Source of the DNA: Cruorifilaria tuberocauda
Lineage: Eukaryota > Nematoda > Chromadorea > Rhabditida > Onchocercidae
Assembly: GCA_013365365.1 (NCBI GenBank)
Contig: JABVXU010000037.1
Coordinates: 186,001 to 250,000, forward strand
DNA length: 64,000 nucleotides
Reading direction: 5' to 3'
Below, piece after piece: positions 1-10,007 of the stretch (positions are counted from its first letter, which is position 1; every line of letters starts with the position of its first letter). The translations under genes and the position numbers were made by a program. The notes under the pieces are model-generated. The model was not told where the DNA came from and made no database searches. It saw only the letters and a program-made list of their open reading frames with translations.

Positions 1-777
1 CACATAAAAAATGGGCTTTAGTTTTGTTTGATGTTGGAGCTCAAAAATCCTTTATATCTAGAAGCCTAGCAAATAAACTAAACTTAAAGGAAACAAAAGA
101 AGAAACACAAAATTTCCAATCTTTTGATATAAAAGAACTATATATTACGTAACTTCAAAGGTAAAAATTGGTATAAAAACATAGAATCAAATAACCTTTG
201 ATGCTTATACACTTGATTATATAAAAAGTGAATTACAAAGTATCACATTAACTGATCATATCACGCATAACAACACAACGAGAGATAAGCGAATTAAATA
301 GAAACTGGAAAAAGCCAGATGTACTCATTGGAGCCGATTATTTCTACGAATTTATAAGTCCACAAAATATTATAACAACAGCATCAGGATTCAGCATCAT
401 TCAAACAAACGTTGGTCCAGTAATATCCGGAAGGGAATATATTGATAAAGACCACTTTAAACGTGAATTAATGAGAGAAATGATCGCATCTGCTAATAAT
501 AAACTTGGAAAGGAAATTAATGGACTAATGAATCACGAAATAGACCAGTATTGGAAGTTGGAACTGCTTAGTATTCAAGAACAACCGAATGCTGTGGATG
601 ACGAAAAAGCTCTCAAATCATTCAAAACAAATATCAACAAGAAAAATAGAAGATATGTAATAAATTGGCCTTGGAAAGATTCAAAATCTAATCTATCAAA
701 CAATTATCATCTTTGTCTTGGACGACTAAAGACATTAATGAGACGACTTACGATAAAACTTACTCAGTCAATATGAC
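1..777 (+). pseudogene. BEL/Pao retroelement: protease / A17 region (5' truncated by the window, broken)
   Basis: This is the protease and linker part of a BEL/Pao polyprotein. Near base 24 the translation has a retropepsin-like active-site context, LFDVGAQKSFIS, where Pao elements usually have D-S/T-G. Here it reads D-V-G, which suggests loss of activity. From about base 280 to the stop at 775-777 a continuous frame carries the sort of linker found before Pao reverse transcriptase (LIGADYFYEF, later WPWK). Between roughly 150 and 280 the frame is interrupted. The element began upstream of the window, so any gag and the 5' LTR are not visible. The family assignment rests on the order of domains downstream. 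Confidence 0.75.
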
Positions 778-831
778 AAATCAATTAAAGAGCAAGAACA
801 AATTAATATTATAGAAGAAGTCAATTCGAAC

Positions 832-1640
832 ATGGACAGAGATGGAATCAAACATTACTTACCACATCGTGAAGTAGTAAGACTAACTAAATCAACCAAG
901 TTAAGAATCGTTTACGACGCATCTGCTCGCATTAAAGGTATGAAAAGTTTAAACGACGTATTATACCGGGGTCCAATAATACTTCCTGACCTAGCTGCAG
1001 TATTACTTCGTTTCAGGCTAATGAAAAATGTCATTATTGTCGATATAGAAAAGGCATTTCTACAGTTAGAATTTTCACCATAAGAACGAAACTGTACTCG
1101 ATTTTTGTGGCTAAAAAACATCAATGGCGAAGTGGTAAACGATAATATAAAATGTTATCGATTCCAACGAGCACCACTCGGGATAGTATCATCTCCCTTT
1201 TTATTATCAGCTACATTAACATATTACCTGGAAATTCATAAAAGTGATATTACTGCAGAAATTAGAAAAAATCTATATGTTGACAACGTTATTGTATTAA
1301 CAGCAGGAACTCAAGAAGCCTTCCATAAATATCAAGAGTTGAAAAGAATATTTGGAGAGGCTTCAATGAACAGAAGAGAATTTCTATCAAATGATGACGA
1401 ATTCAATAAACGATTACCGGAATGCAATTTGTGTGAAATCAAGAAAATTCTCGGATTAACTGGAATCCAACGAGCGATACCATAGTAATTACATTGAAAC
1501 CCTGGAACGCTTGGGAAATAACTAAAAGAACAATTTTACAATTTACAGCAATGCAGTACGACCCATTAGGATTTCTCGTACCCATAATGATACAATGTAA
1601 ATTGTTGTTATAAGGACTATGGTGAATGGGATGACGTGAT
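832..1640 (+). pseudogene. BEL/Pao retroelement: reverse transcriptase (broken)
   Basis: Two open segments, 832-1083 and 1105-1485, together cover most of a Pao-type reverse transcriptase. The first has the opening LRIVYDASA and motif A as DIEKAFLQL. It is closed by a stop at 1081-1083 inside the domain. The second has the palm region and the catalytic box as YVDN in place of YVDD, so the second catalytic aspartate is lost. The post-palm YDPLGFLVP context typical of Pao elements follows near 1555 in another frame, before further stops. The internal stops and the substituted catalytic residue make this an inactive copy. Confidence 0.88.
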
Positions 1641-2250
1641 GAAGATATTGGATGATGAAGATCAAAACTCATGGTTATCACTTATAACCGAATGGCCACT
1701 GCAATTGAAAAACTTACCGAGAACAGTGTCGAATGTATCTGAAGGAATGCAACAACATGTTTTCATAGATGCATCAAATTCAGCATACGCAGCAGCCATA
1801 TACATAAGAAGTAATGAAAATCAAGGTATAAAAACATCTTTGATATTTGCAAAATCTAGAATTGCACCGATTAAAGGAATAACAATTCCTCGATTGGAAT
1901 TATTAGCAATCCTCATTGGAGTAAGAGCAGCTCAATTTGCAGTAAATCAATTGGAAATTAACAATTTACAAGTAACATTGTGGTCTGATTCCAAATGCGC
2001 TCTACATTGGGTTCAAAATCAATTAAGCCTGTTACCAAAATTCATACATAATCGAGTCGAAAAAATAAGAAAGGCAAATTTCACATTTCGATATTGCCAA
2101 GCAAGCAAAATCCACCAAGGGAGCTCCCTTCATATCTACTCCAAATCTATGATGTATGGTGGCATAGACCAATATGGCTACAAAACAACAAAAATGATTA
2201 GCCACAATGAGAATATAATTTCAATATCAGTGAAGAAGACGAAGAAGTAG
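1636..2250 (+). pseudogene. BEL/Pao retroelement: RNase H domain (relic)
   Basis: A 204-codon open stretch matches the RNase H domain that follows reverse transcriptase in Pao elements. Visible features are FIDAS near 1765, the glutamate in IPRLELLA near 1890 and the aspartate in LWSDSKCALHW near 1980. These are the usual metal-binding positions of this family. The tail of the open stretch after about 2130 no longer resembles the family. It continues from the reverse transcriptase across a frameshift and is followed by an interrupted spacer (2250-2600). Confidence 0.8.
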
Positions 2251-2625
2251 CAAATTATGAACAAGTCAATGTTCAGGTTACTTCAAACATTGATACAACC
2301 TTCAATATAATTGATGTAAGTCGTTTCAGTAATTGGAAAAAAATTAGTATTAGTATTAGTATTTAAATACTAAAAGTATTATTATTTAAAATTTTAAAAT
2401 TTATAACGAAAGACAAGATCAGTTGGTTAGTAAAATTCTCAAATGATCAAGGCAAAATAACAACTGATAATGTTAATTTTGCAATAAAAAGTTTACTTAG
2501 CATTTGCACAAGCAAATGAAATCAATCAAAGAGAAGTAGAAAAATAAAATCTTTATTATAATAGTGAAGAACATCTATGGATATCGAAGAGTAGAATTAA
2601 TAATTCTGATCTTCATAAAGATACT

Positions 2626-3305
2626 ATGAATCCGATATATCTCCCAAGACATAATCGGATAACGGAATTAATCGTCTTACAATTGCATGAAAACGCAGCC
2701 ATCGCGCACACGTTATCTGAGGTAAGACAGCAATTTTGGATTCCAAAGGGAAGAACTGAAATCAAACGAATCTCACAAAAATATCTGAAAGATGGAATGC
2801 TAAACCATTTAAACTTCCAGTTATGCCGAATTTACCAAAATCCAGATTAACAAGGTATAAACCATTTCAACAAACGAGTTTGGCCCAATTACAATCACAG
2901 GAGAAGTTGGAATAGCCAAAAGATGGATCGCCCTATTCACATGCTTTACAATGAGAGCTTTACATCTAGAGATGGTAAGAAATTTATCAGCGGAGTGTTT
3001 TTTACACATATTCAGAAAATTTATAGCTCGTAGAGGATGTCCAAAATTAATATTAAGCGATAATGCAACTTATTTCCAACTCAAATGTATAATAAAGCAA
3101 CATAAAGAATTAAAACACTACTTACTAGATCAAGGCACAGTATGAAAAAACACGTTACCCAATGGACTGGTGGAATTTATGAAAAATTAATAGGAATAAC
3201 AAAAAACGCAATGAGAAAGGCTACTGGACGAAAATTATTAAAAGAAACTGAATTTTTGACTTTAATTGTTGAAATAGAAGCAATATTAAATACTCCTCAA
3301 TTTTC
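2626..3305 (+). pseudogene. BEL/Pao retroelement: integrase (relic)
   Basis: The segment 2626-2850 resembles the zinc-binding N-terminus of Pao integrases (LPRHNRITELIV, then VRQQFWIPKGR). The His/Cys pattern is incomplete. The catalytic core follows in another frame: MRALHLEMV near 2951, the C-terminal part of the first strand region, and LILSDNATYF near 3045, holding the second catalytic aspartate. The third acidic region (GGIYEKLIG and on, near 3170) lies in a further frame. Stops and frameshifts between these blocks show it cannot encode a working integrase. Confidence 0.82.
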
Positions 3306-3319
3306 ATGACTACCAAATA

Positions 3320-3760
3320 ATCAGACCAATTGATTTTATCTCTCCCGATGTTTTTCTTAGTTTACCTGGTTATGGCTTAGATAAAAAGAATTCATCTCCC
3401 ATTTACTTGGTACCAAAGAAGAATTAATTAAGTACTGGAATAAAACGCCTGGACAAATTTTGGGAGATTAGAAAAACGACTACTTAGTAAGTCTAAGTGA
3501 AAGAACACAAATAAGGCATAAATCCCAAAAATTGTCGAAACGATAAATCCAATAGAAGGCGAGATAGTCATACTGAGCAACTATAGATTCCAAGAGATCT
3601 TTGGAAGTTAGCGAGAATAAAGGAACTCGTAAAAGATACTGATAGACAAATAAGAAGCGCTCAAATCGAAATGCCAAATAAAAGGGTACTTAATAGGCCA
3701 ATTAATTTACTATATCCATTGGAAATAACCGAAGGAGTTCAATAAGAATCCACTCCATCC
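3320..3760 (+). pseudogene. BEL/Pao retroelement: DUF5641-like pol C-terminus (relic)
   Basis: After the integrase core, several frames carry pieces that resemble the DUF5641 domain found at the C-terminus of Pao polyproteins. They are a block near 3540-3640 that would precede the usual WKLARI-type motif, then LARIKELVKD and NRPINLLYPLE near 3610-3720. The last block matches the conserved end of that domain. The pieces are in different frames and interrupted. Confidence 0.6.
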
Positions 3761-3889
3761 AGACAAGTAAAAGAAAGTGAACCTGAAGAAGAACCGATAA
3801 CAACCAGAACAAGAAGTGCATTCAGAAGTCAAGGTAAGTCAAGTTTATTATAACTGGTTTGGCTTTATAAAACTGTAGTTGGAAACCTA

Positions 3890-5230
3890 GCATACTGATG
3901 AACCTAGATGATTTTATTTTACCAATAAATGGAATTGCGAATTAATCGATGAAGATATTTTCGTAATAAGAAAGGTTACGATATATAGCAAACTCATCGA
4001 CAAATTTCGGCAATAAAATGTAGTAATATAACAAGAACGGTATGCACCAGAGCATTTCTTCGACTGCCATTATCGGTAGTATTGGATAATGTAATACTCA
4101 ACCTATCCGATAATTGTATTAAATTGAATAAAGGATATGCAGGACAGTAAATTAATTCGTACTGCATCAAATCAATGGACTACCATTAATAATGTACATT
4201 ATTCATATGGTTGGCTTGGAACAAATTGTCAACCAACATCAAATCTTGCACTTGTGACTGGAAAAATTTCTCTCTATGATGGAAAAGGTTGCTTTCAATT
4301 TTGAAAATGTTAAATACTGTTCTACTCAATCTGGAAAATGTCAAACCGATTCAAGCATCATCATATGGGATCCTCAAGAGTTGAAAACTCAATGCCTGTA
4401 TAGAAATTTAGGAGATATAATGCAAGGATATATAAGAACCATATCATTGTAGACGAATTACAAGCATTATTTGTTTTTAAGAATGAAACAATCAATGTAA
4501 ATAATTGTGGTATTCTTAATCCGTATCCAATGGAAGGAGATATTGTTATCTATATGGAAAATGCTCGAAATCAAAGAGATACAAGTAATTCAAATCCATT
4601 AATTATGATTAAGAACGAAACAATGAACGCATCAGATCCCGAGAATATCAAATTTAATATATCGTGGATTCTTTGCAAATGGAATTTAGCCATCAAATTA
4701 ATTTAATCAATAAAAGAAGCTATGAAAATCAAATAATCTTTTATTATAATATAATGGTTATCAATCAACAATTCCACTCTGGCAGCTCAACTATTATTAC
4801 AAAGAAATGATGTAATAGCTAAATGGAAAAATGGTAAATTACTTATTACACCTTGCAAGGAAGAAAATTTATCTTTACATATCCTAGGAATTAAGGCGAA
4901 TTTAGTAAATCGACTAGAGATCGAAAGAATTAATGCAGAGTTGGAAATATTTGTGCAAAATCAGAAATTAATTAATCCTACTATATCCCAACCGAAGACA
5001 AATGAGATCTGGAATGAAATTAACCAGTAAGGAAAGGAATTGATTGACAATCTTCAAAACGAATTCGACAAGACAACGAACCTAATTGAAAGCAAGCTAT
5101 GAAGAATCGCTGAACATTAGGAAGTAATCATTATTCTTTCAGGAGTCATAATTGTTTTAATTATCAACTTTAAGTTCGGGTTATTCCTCTCTCCAGGTTG
5201 TTGTAGATCTCCTAAAGAGAAATCATAACT
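3890..5230 (+). pseudogene. Envelope-like region of the BEL/Pao element (broken)
   Basis: Downstream of pol lies about 1.3 kb with fragments of a cysteine-containing secreted-type protein spread over several frames, with many stops. Near the end, around 5125-5185, an open segment holds a run of aliphatic residues long enough for one membrane span. A short tail with a Cys-Cys pair and basic residues follows, ending at about 5228. A third gene with a C-terminal anchor after pol is the layout of env-bearing nematode Pao elements such as Tas of Ascaris. The identification as env is by position and general character, not by a clear sequence match. The reading frame is damaged throughout. Confidence 0.5.
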
Positions 5231-5300
5231 ATTTCAATGGTAAACATTCAACCATTTCGTTATAATCCAAAACATCTTACTTCGGAGATCCTTAATCTCC

Positions 5301-5640
5301 TGTCAGGAATATCGGAAAATCCGAATAACTCATAACAAGCAAAAAATAAATAAAATAAAAACAATATAATGATTAATTACTCTCAAACTAAAAATCTTTA
5401 TTACTATAAACAAAACCATGTAATGATGTTTATCTTATTTTACTACTAAATTAATTACTTCCATTTAACATTAATTCTATAATATTTATTATCAAATTAT
5501 TTCCGTTTCATATAATTTTTATAATGTTTATTAACAAATTTAAATTAATTACTTCCAGTTAATACTAGTTTTCTAATCATATATAAATAGACCACCAAAG
5601 ATCTAATGGTTAGTTTTTATGTTCAAATTTAACTACCTTA
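5301..5640 (+). repeat. Probable 3' LTR of the BEL/Pao element (3' end not defined)
   Basis: The stretch starting TGTCAGGAATATCGG directly after the env-like region begins with TG, as LTRs do, and resembles the starts of other Pao LTRs. It contains a TATA-like TATATAAATAG near 5581. The partner LTR is outside the window, so neither end can be confirmed by comparison. The 3' end is a guess. The region 5340-5580 is very AT-rich and carries no other recognised feature. Confidence 0.4.
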
Positions 5641-5645
5641 ACCGA

Positions 5646-5969
5646 TTAGCTTATCTCATTTTTCATCCATTTGCTATAAATCTCTTTACTATCAATAAAA
5701 TATACAACAATTTGTGTCCAACAATTAGGGATTAAAATTGCCACTGGAATTAAATCCAAAAACTCCAAGCTAAAAAGGTTTCGCGACAGGAGCGTTCCAA
5801 AAGCGAGAACTAATAACTTTATGGAAAAAGACAACTGGGACACATGAATTATCAAATAGAAACTGTTGTCTTTCTGTTTAAATACCGTTAAAAAAGAAAA
5901 AACCATAATCAATAGAAAACACACGAAAAACACAATAGCGTAAACATACACAACAACCTTCAACAGCAA
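5646..5969 (-). pseudogene. Membrane-protein fragment, possibly the TM6-TM7 end of a 7TM receptor
   Basis: A 107-codon minus-strand frame is dominated by hydrophobic segments: residues about 2-30, about 44-62 and about 72-92. It ends VVYFIDSKEIYSKW, which resembles the end of helix 7 and the start of the cytoplasmic tail in many nematode serpentine receptors (I/LYxxFSKEFRK-like). Just upstream (about 6110-5910) a different minus frame also encodes a hydrophobic segment, so the upstream part may be frameshifted. No complete receptor can be built here. It sits between the retroelement and the ODC-like gene. It could be a chance hydrophobic frame in T-rich DNA. Confidence 0.3.
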
Positions 5970-6592
5970 AATAAATGATTAGGAAAAGTTCATAGTTTAT
6001 GTATAAACGCCTTGAAACGATAGAAATACGTAGTGATAACGACAGCTCTATTTCAAGTTTTCCAATTATTAAAAGTTCACCCCTCAGTGGTTCGTGTCAT
6101 CTGAAGATTCCTAAATTCAGAAGACACAGGTTATTATATCTTGAATTGTTTTGCAATGGTGCCAATAGCATCTGTGTGACTCATGAGCTTAGGTTTCGAA
6201 GCATCGCGTATAAAGTTATTTGAAGGATTTTTCGTCTCGTATAGCATATCTTCGAATGGTGGAGTTTCCAAATCCGCTAAAACTCTTCTGAAATTTATCG
6301 GCTTGATCACAGATAAGAGTTATTGAAGTACTGCAGTGCAAATCTACTAACAAGATCGAAAAATTGAAAATCATTGGCTAAAAGCAATATTTCTGCCTGT
6401 CTAAAATTAGAAATCTAATAAATATCAGGTTAAAAACGATGAGTTATTGTGCAACTCGATTAAGGCAACGTTATCAACAGTGCGATAGATTGATACATAC
6501 TAAAACAAAAAAGAGAACTAGACGACGAGATCGTCTTATCAATGTTTTATTGATAAGAGGATACAAATTTCATCGAGGATAAAATCATAAAT
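5970..6592. other. Spacer between receptor-like fragment and ODC-like gene
   Basis: No gene is recognised in this 0.6 kb. It holds the 3' untranslated region of the ODC-like gene (minus strand) next to 6593. The short plus-strand frame at 5999-6223 resembles nothing recognised. Confidence 0.5.
6546..6551 (-). terminator. Polyadenylation signal of the ODC-like gene
   Basis: AATAAA on the minus strand lies about 42 bases after the stop codon of the ODC-like gene, within the usual range for short nematode 3' UTRs. Confidence 0.5.
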
Positions 6593-8961
6593 TTAATTAC
6601 TTTTTTTTTCGTGTTTGAAATAGTAATGAATAATTAATGAAGAATTATTCCGTTCAGATGTATCATGATTACCAATAGTATAGGCTCCCATATCATGCCA
6701 AATAAGCCAGTCACCCACCTAAAAATACTAACTTGATAATGAATTTTCGATAGCAAACACTAAGATTCTATGTTTTTAAAAATCGTATGATGATAATCCT
6801 CTGTAAATATGGAATATTAAGACAATGCCTTAGAATGACAATTCATATCATAATAAATATGGAAGTAAATAAAAATCATGACATGAATTTATCAATATGT
6901 TTAGTTTTATCATTGTGCAAGTATTATATTTTTTTTGTTAATAACGTGACATATAAGCAAGATTCGTGAACAAAAGTAATATGCACCTGCAAGAGTGGAA
7001 GTCTCGTCAACGATAGAACAACATCTGTATCACATGCTTCAGGACCAATGATTGCTGCATATGTGTTGATTTTTTCACCGAAAATCATCAATGGCGAACA
7101 AATAGGATTACGGTGAGTCAAAAGTTTGCAACCAAATGCTCCATAAAATCCTTCATTAATCTGATAAACATATCCAATTGTACCGACATCTGATTCTAGA
7201 AGTGATAAGACTTGGAACTACCTTTTTGACAAAACTTCAGTGTTGTTTCTCCTTTAAAAAAAACAGAAAATTTAGCCTAGTGAAACACTATTATGAAAAT
7301 ATAAAATGAACCATAATTAAATCTTTCTCCGTTAAGCTGAAATCGACAAAATCAAACATGAAGTATCTGATGTAAACTGTTCTCCATTCATGCATAAACT
7401 TACCATCATTAGTGAGAAAACTTCCATCAATTAACCGTTTGTCGACAATACGCGTAATTAGAGAAAAAGAAGAAGCAGCAAAATAAGAGCCTGGTTCAGC
7501 AATTATTTTCATATTTTTGAACAGATCTGATGGGAAGAAAAGTGCAAACGCAGCATGCAGAGATTCAGCAATCTGGTCAAATGACAAGCCATCAGTGGCA
7601 GACATAGTTGGAAACCCATCGCCTACATCCAAAATATCCATTTTATGGCTTAATTCAAGCCCAATGTCAAACAGTCGCCGACATTGTCCAATTGCATATG
7701 AATACATCGTTGGTGTTGAACAAATTGAGCGTACGGAAAGGCTAAAACAACTTTTGATTACATATATGCGAAAGCTTCACAATGATTTCTAAAATAGGAA
7801 AATAATGACTAAAGTAAACTAATATATAACTGCTTAGTTACAAAGTCTCTAGAAAAAGAATTAAACGCTAGCTAACTCCATACCTAATGCCTCTTATTTT
7901 CATTGATGAACCCTTTGTAGCGCGAAGCAAACTGCTAGCCTTTTCGACATCCAAGTTGTCCTCTGTAAGAGGATCACTAACTACTTTTCTATCCATAGTT
8001 ACACGTAAAATTATGCTTGCTTCAGGATAATAAATTGCGAAGCGCTTTAAATCATCTTCCGTTTCAATGATAACTGTTTGGATGCCACATTCCTTAGCAT
8101 GACGAATACTACCACGCGTCCATAATGGATTTCGGTAGATAATTCGATCCACATTGACAATTTTCATAGCCTGCAATGATGGCAGAGTCCCATCTTACTT
8201 TTCAGAGTAATTTAATAGTTCATTTATAACTGGTGATACAAAATTTATTCCTAGAATGACTTCACAAAAAAAATTCGCATGAAAATATCAAAACATTGTA
8301 AAATATTATTTCTACCTTAAATAAGCTGTCAATTGACAAATTCGATAAACTCGTACTTAAAGCCGTTATTTACTTATACAGTTATAATATTTTAACTTGA
8401 AATAGAGATTAAAAAAAGAACCATTTCGACTTCATATCGATTGCTGCAACACAAACCCATATCGGTATTTTGAGTGAGTAGTTTTAGTAAGACATTGTCT
8501 GAATTGCATCGTAATGCGTAGTACGGTTTAATATTCCGCATTTTTTTGAACCAGTTTTTCAAAATACCATCCATGAGTTCCAAATTCATTATGAAAAATG
8601 GGTCATAGTCACCCTGCAATTAGGTTGATATTATAAATGTATCAAAATTGTACGCAATTGTTTACTGAATAGCTCTAACATGAATCTAATACCAATTCTA
8701 TAACAATAAATTTCACGCATTCTCCTATTTTTCATTCTCTCTCAGAATCAAAATATGAAATTAAAATTCATCCTTAAGAATGAATCGGTTCATGAATATA
8801 TGTACCTTAGCGACTTTTGCTGCTATCAAGTTTCGCACTGCATCAAAATAGTCATCGCTATATCTAGTTTTTAATTCTAATTGGTTAATTACACTATCAG
8901 AGTGATAGGCTTTATCGCAGTTGTAACTATTATAGATATCCAATGAATGTACTGGTGCCAT
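6593..8961 (-). CDS. Ornithine-decarboxylase-like protein lacking catalytic residues (predicted pseudoenzyme), 6 exons, 440 aa
   Basis: Exons (minus): 8961-8806, 8613-8422, 8170-7884, 7741-7404, 7210-6987 and 6718-6593. All junctions are GT-AG and in phase, giving 440 aa, close to eukaryotic ODC (about 420-460). The whole fold is traceable: DPFFIMNLELMDGIL, KPYYALRCN, DRIIYRNP, LFDIG..DILDVGDGFP, IIAEPGSY, GFYGAFGCKLL, GPEACDTD and GDWLIWHDMGAYT. Against human ODC numbering, the PLP lysine K69 is Arg (residue 87), D88 is Cys, H197 is Ser (214), the GGG loop is GDG (252-254), R277 is Ser (297) and D332 is Thr (356). The R154 region is lost. C360 (Cys384) and Y389 (Tyr412) remain. Decarboxylation is therefore very unlikely. 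An antizyme-inhibitor-like regulatory role is an inference by analogy. A TTTTTTAG acceptor 23 nt before the ATG fits trans-splicing. Confidence 0.9.
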
Positions 8962-8984
8962 GACAACAATGTGATAAAAGAGAT

Positions 8985-8992
8985 CTAAAAAA
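8985..8992 (-). promoter_or_regulatory. Probable spliced-leader acceptor of the ODC-like gene
   Basis: On the minus strand CCTTTTTTAG ends at 8985 and leaves a leader of about 23 nt before the start codon at 8961. This T-rich AG just upstream of an ATG, with no exon between, is the usual look of a nematode trans-splice site. Confidence 0.45.
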
Positions 8993-9519
8993 GGATAAAA
9001 AGTGAAATCAGTACAAGAAAATCATACAGATCGAAAACCCAAAAAACTCTGAATTATATAAAATTTAAAAATAAAGAATTTCCAAAAAACGAAAACAAAA
9101 TAGTGAAGAAAAAGAAATACTATTTACATGTTCTTTTTTATATCCAGGCGAATTAGGGTGGCCTGTGTAAACGGACGCAAAATGCACGATGTTTAATGAC
9201 TTCGGTCCAGTGACACGGTTTTTCCGGCGGAAGTGAAGCCGAAACTGAGGGGTGAACTATTTGGTAAACGTAATCAAGTGAAGAAATTTTTGAGTGTTCT
9301 AGTAAGACACAACCACTTCGATAAAACAGAGAAAATGCTGAAAGCACTTATGAATGTCACCACGATTGTATCGTCATAAATTTCTGTGAAATATAAATAA
9401 AATTTCTTTTTTATCCAGTAAATCTCATAACATTCTAACTTCATATCACTCTAATAACTCATATACTGACCGATATATTTTTTAAAATATCAATATGATG
9501 AAATTGACACTTACGAATG
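8993..9519. other. Spacer between ODC-like gene and upstream unrecognised gene; possible exon at 9333-9153
   Basis: Mostly AT-rich. On the minus strand, a good acceptor (GTGCTTTCAG) precedes an open frame running from about 9333 to a stop at 9153. It includes SLDYVYQIVHPSVSASLPPE and has a less AT-biased composition than its surroundings. It could be the last exon of the unrecognised gene upstream if a donor at about 9562 is used, or a 3' UTR. No homology is recognised. Confidence 0.3.
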
Positions 9520-10007
9520 TTAGCAAAATGGATCGGGATCCCACGGAGGCTCTGCGTTTACGTCAAGCTTAATCTGAGTGCTGCCTGGTCGCGGGACTGG
9601 ATCCGAAGATAGCAGAGCCACACGAAGCTCTCGTATAATCTGAAAAGTAAAACATGAATTGAATTTATTTACTAATTAATAATGTATAATATTTCATAAT
9701 GCAAAAAACCCTTATGATTTGAAAAGAAAAATAAATGAACTAACCGATTGCGAAATTCGACTTGAAGGCGGTAATGAACCGTCTGGGCGCTCTTCTGGCG
9801 AAATTTTCAAGGTTTTTTCGGGCTTCCAAGCCAAAATCAAAGTCCACACACGCTCGAACCCTGCAGCGTATTTGGACCAAGGTCGTCTCTGATGCTAGTA
9901 TGAATGATAATTCCTACCGAATTAGTCAGTAGGTCTAATAATTTCCAATTAATTCTTTGCTCTCGCTTAGACAAGAAAATTCGCTGGGTCAGCAAAATCG
10001 ACCAGTC
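9520..10007 (-). CDS. Exons of an unrecognised gene (partial)
   Basis: Three exon-like blocks on the minus strand: from 10007 (after a TTTATTTCAG acceptor) to about 9930, 9894-9745 (exactly 50 codons), and 9639 down to a stop at 9520-9522. The last two join in phase. They contain RRPWSKYAAGFERVWTLIL, SPEERPDGSLPPSS and a C-terminus ending AEPPWDPDPFC. GC content and codon use are higher than in the flanking DNA, which supports real coding. The junction between the first two blocks is unresolved, because the obvious donor and acceptor would leave an implausible intron of about 23 nt. Another donor lies just after the stop, so the true end could differ. I do not recognise the family. It may share a polycistronic unit with the ODC-like gene. 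Confidence 0.5.
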
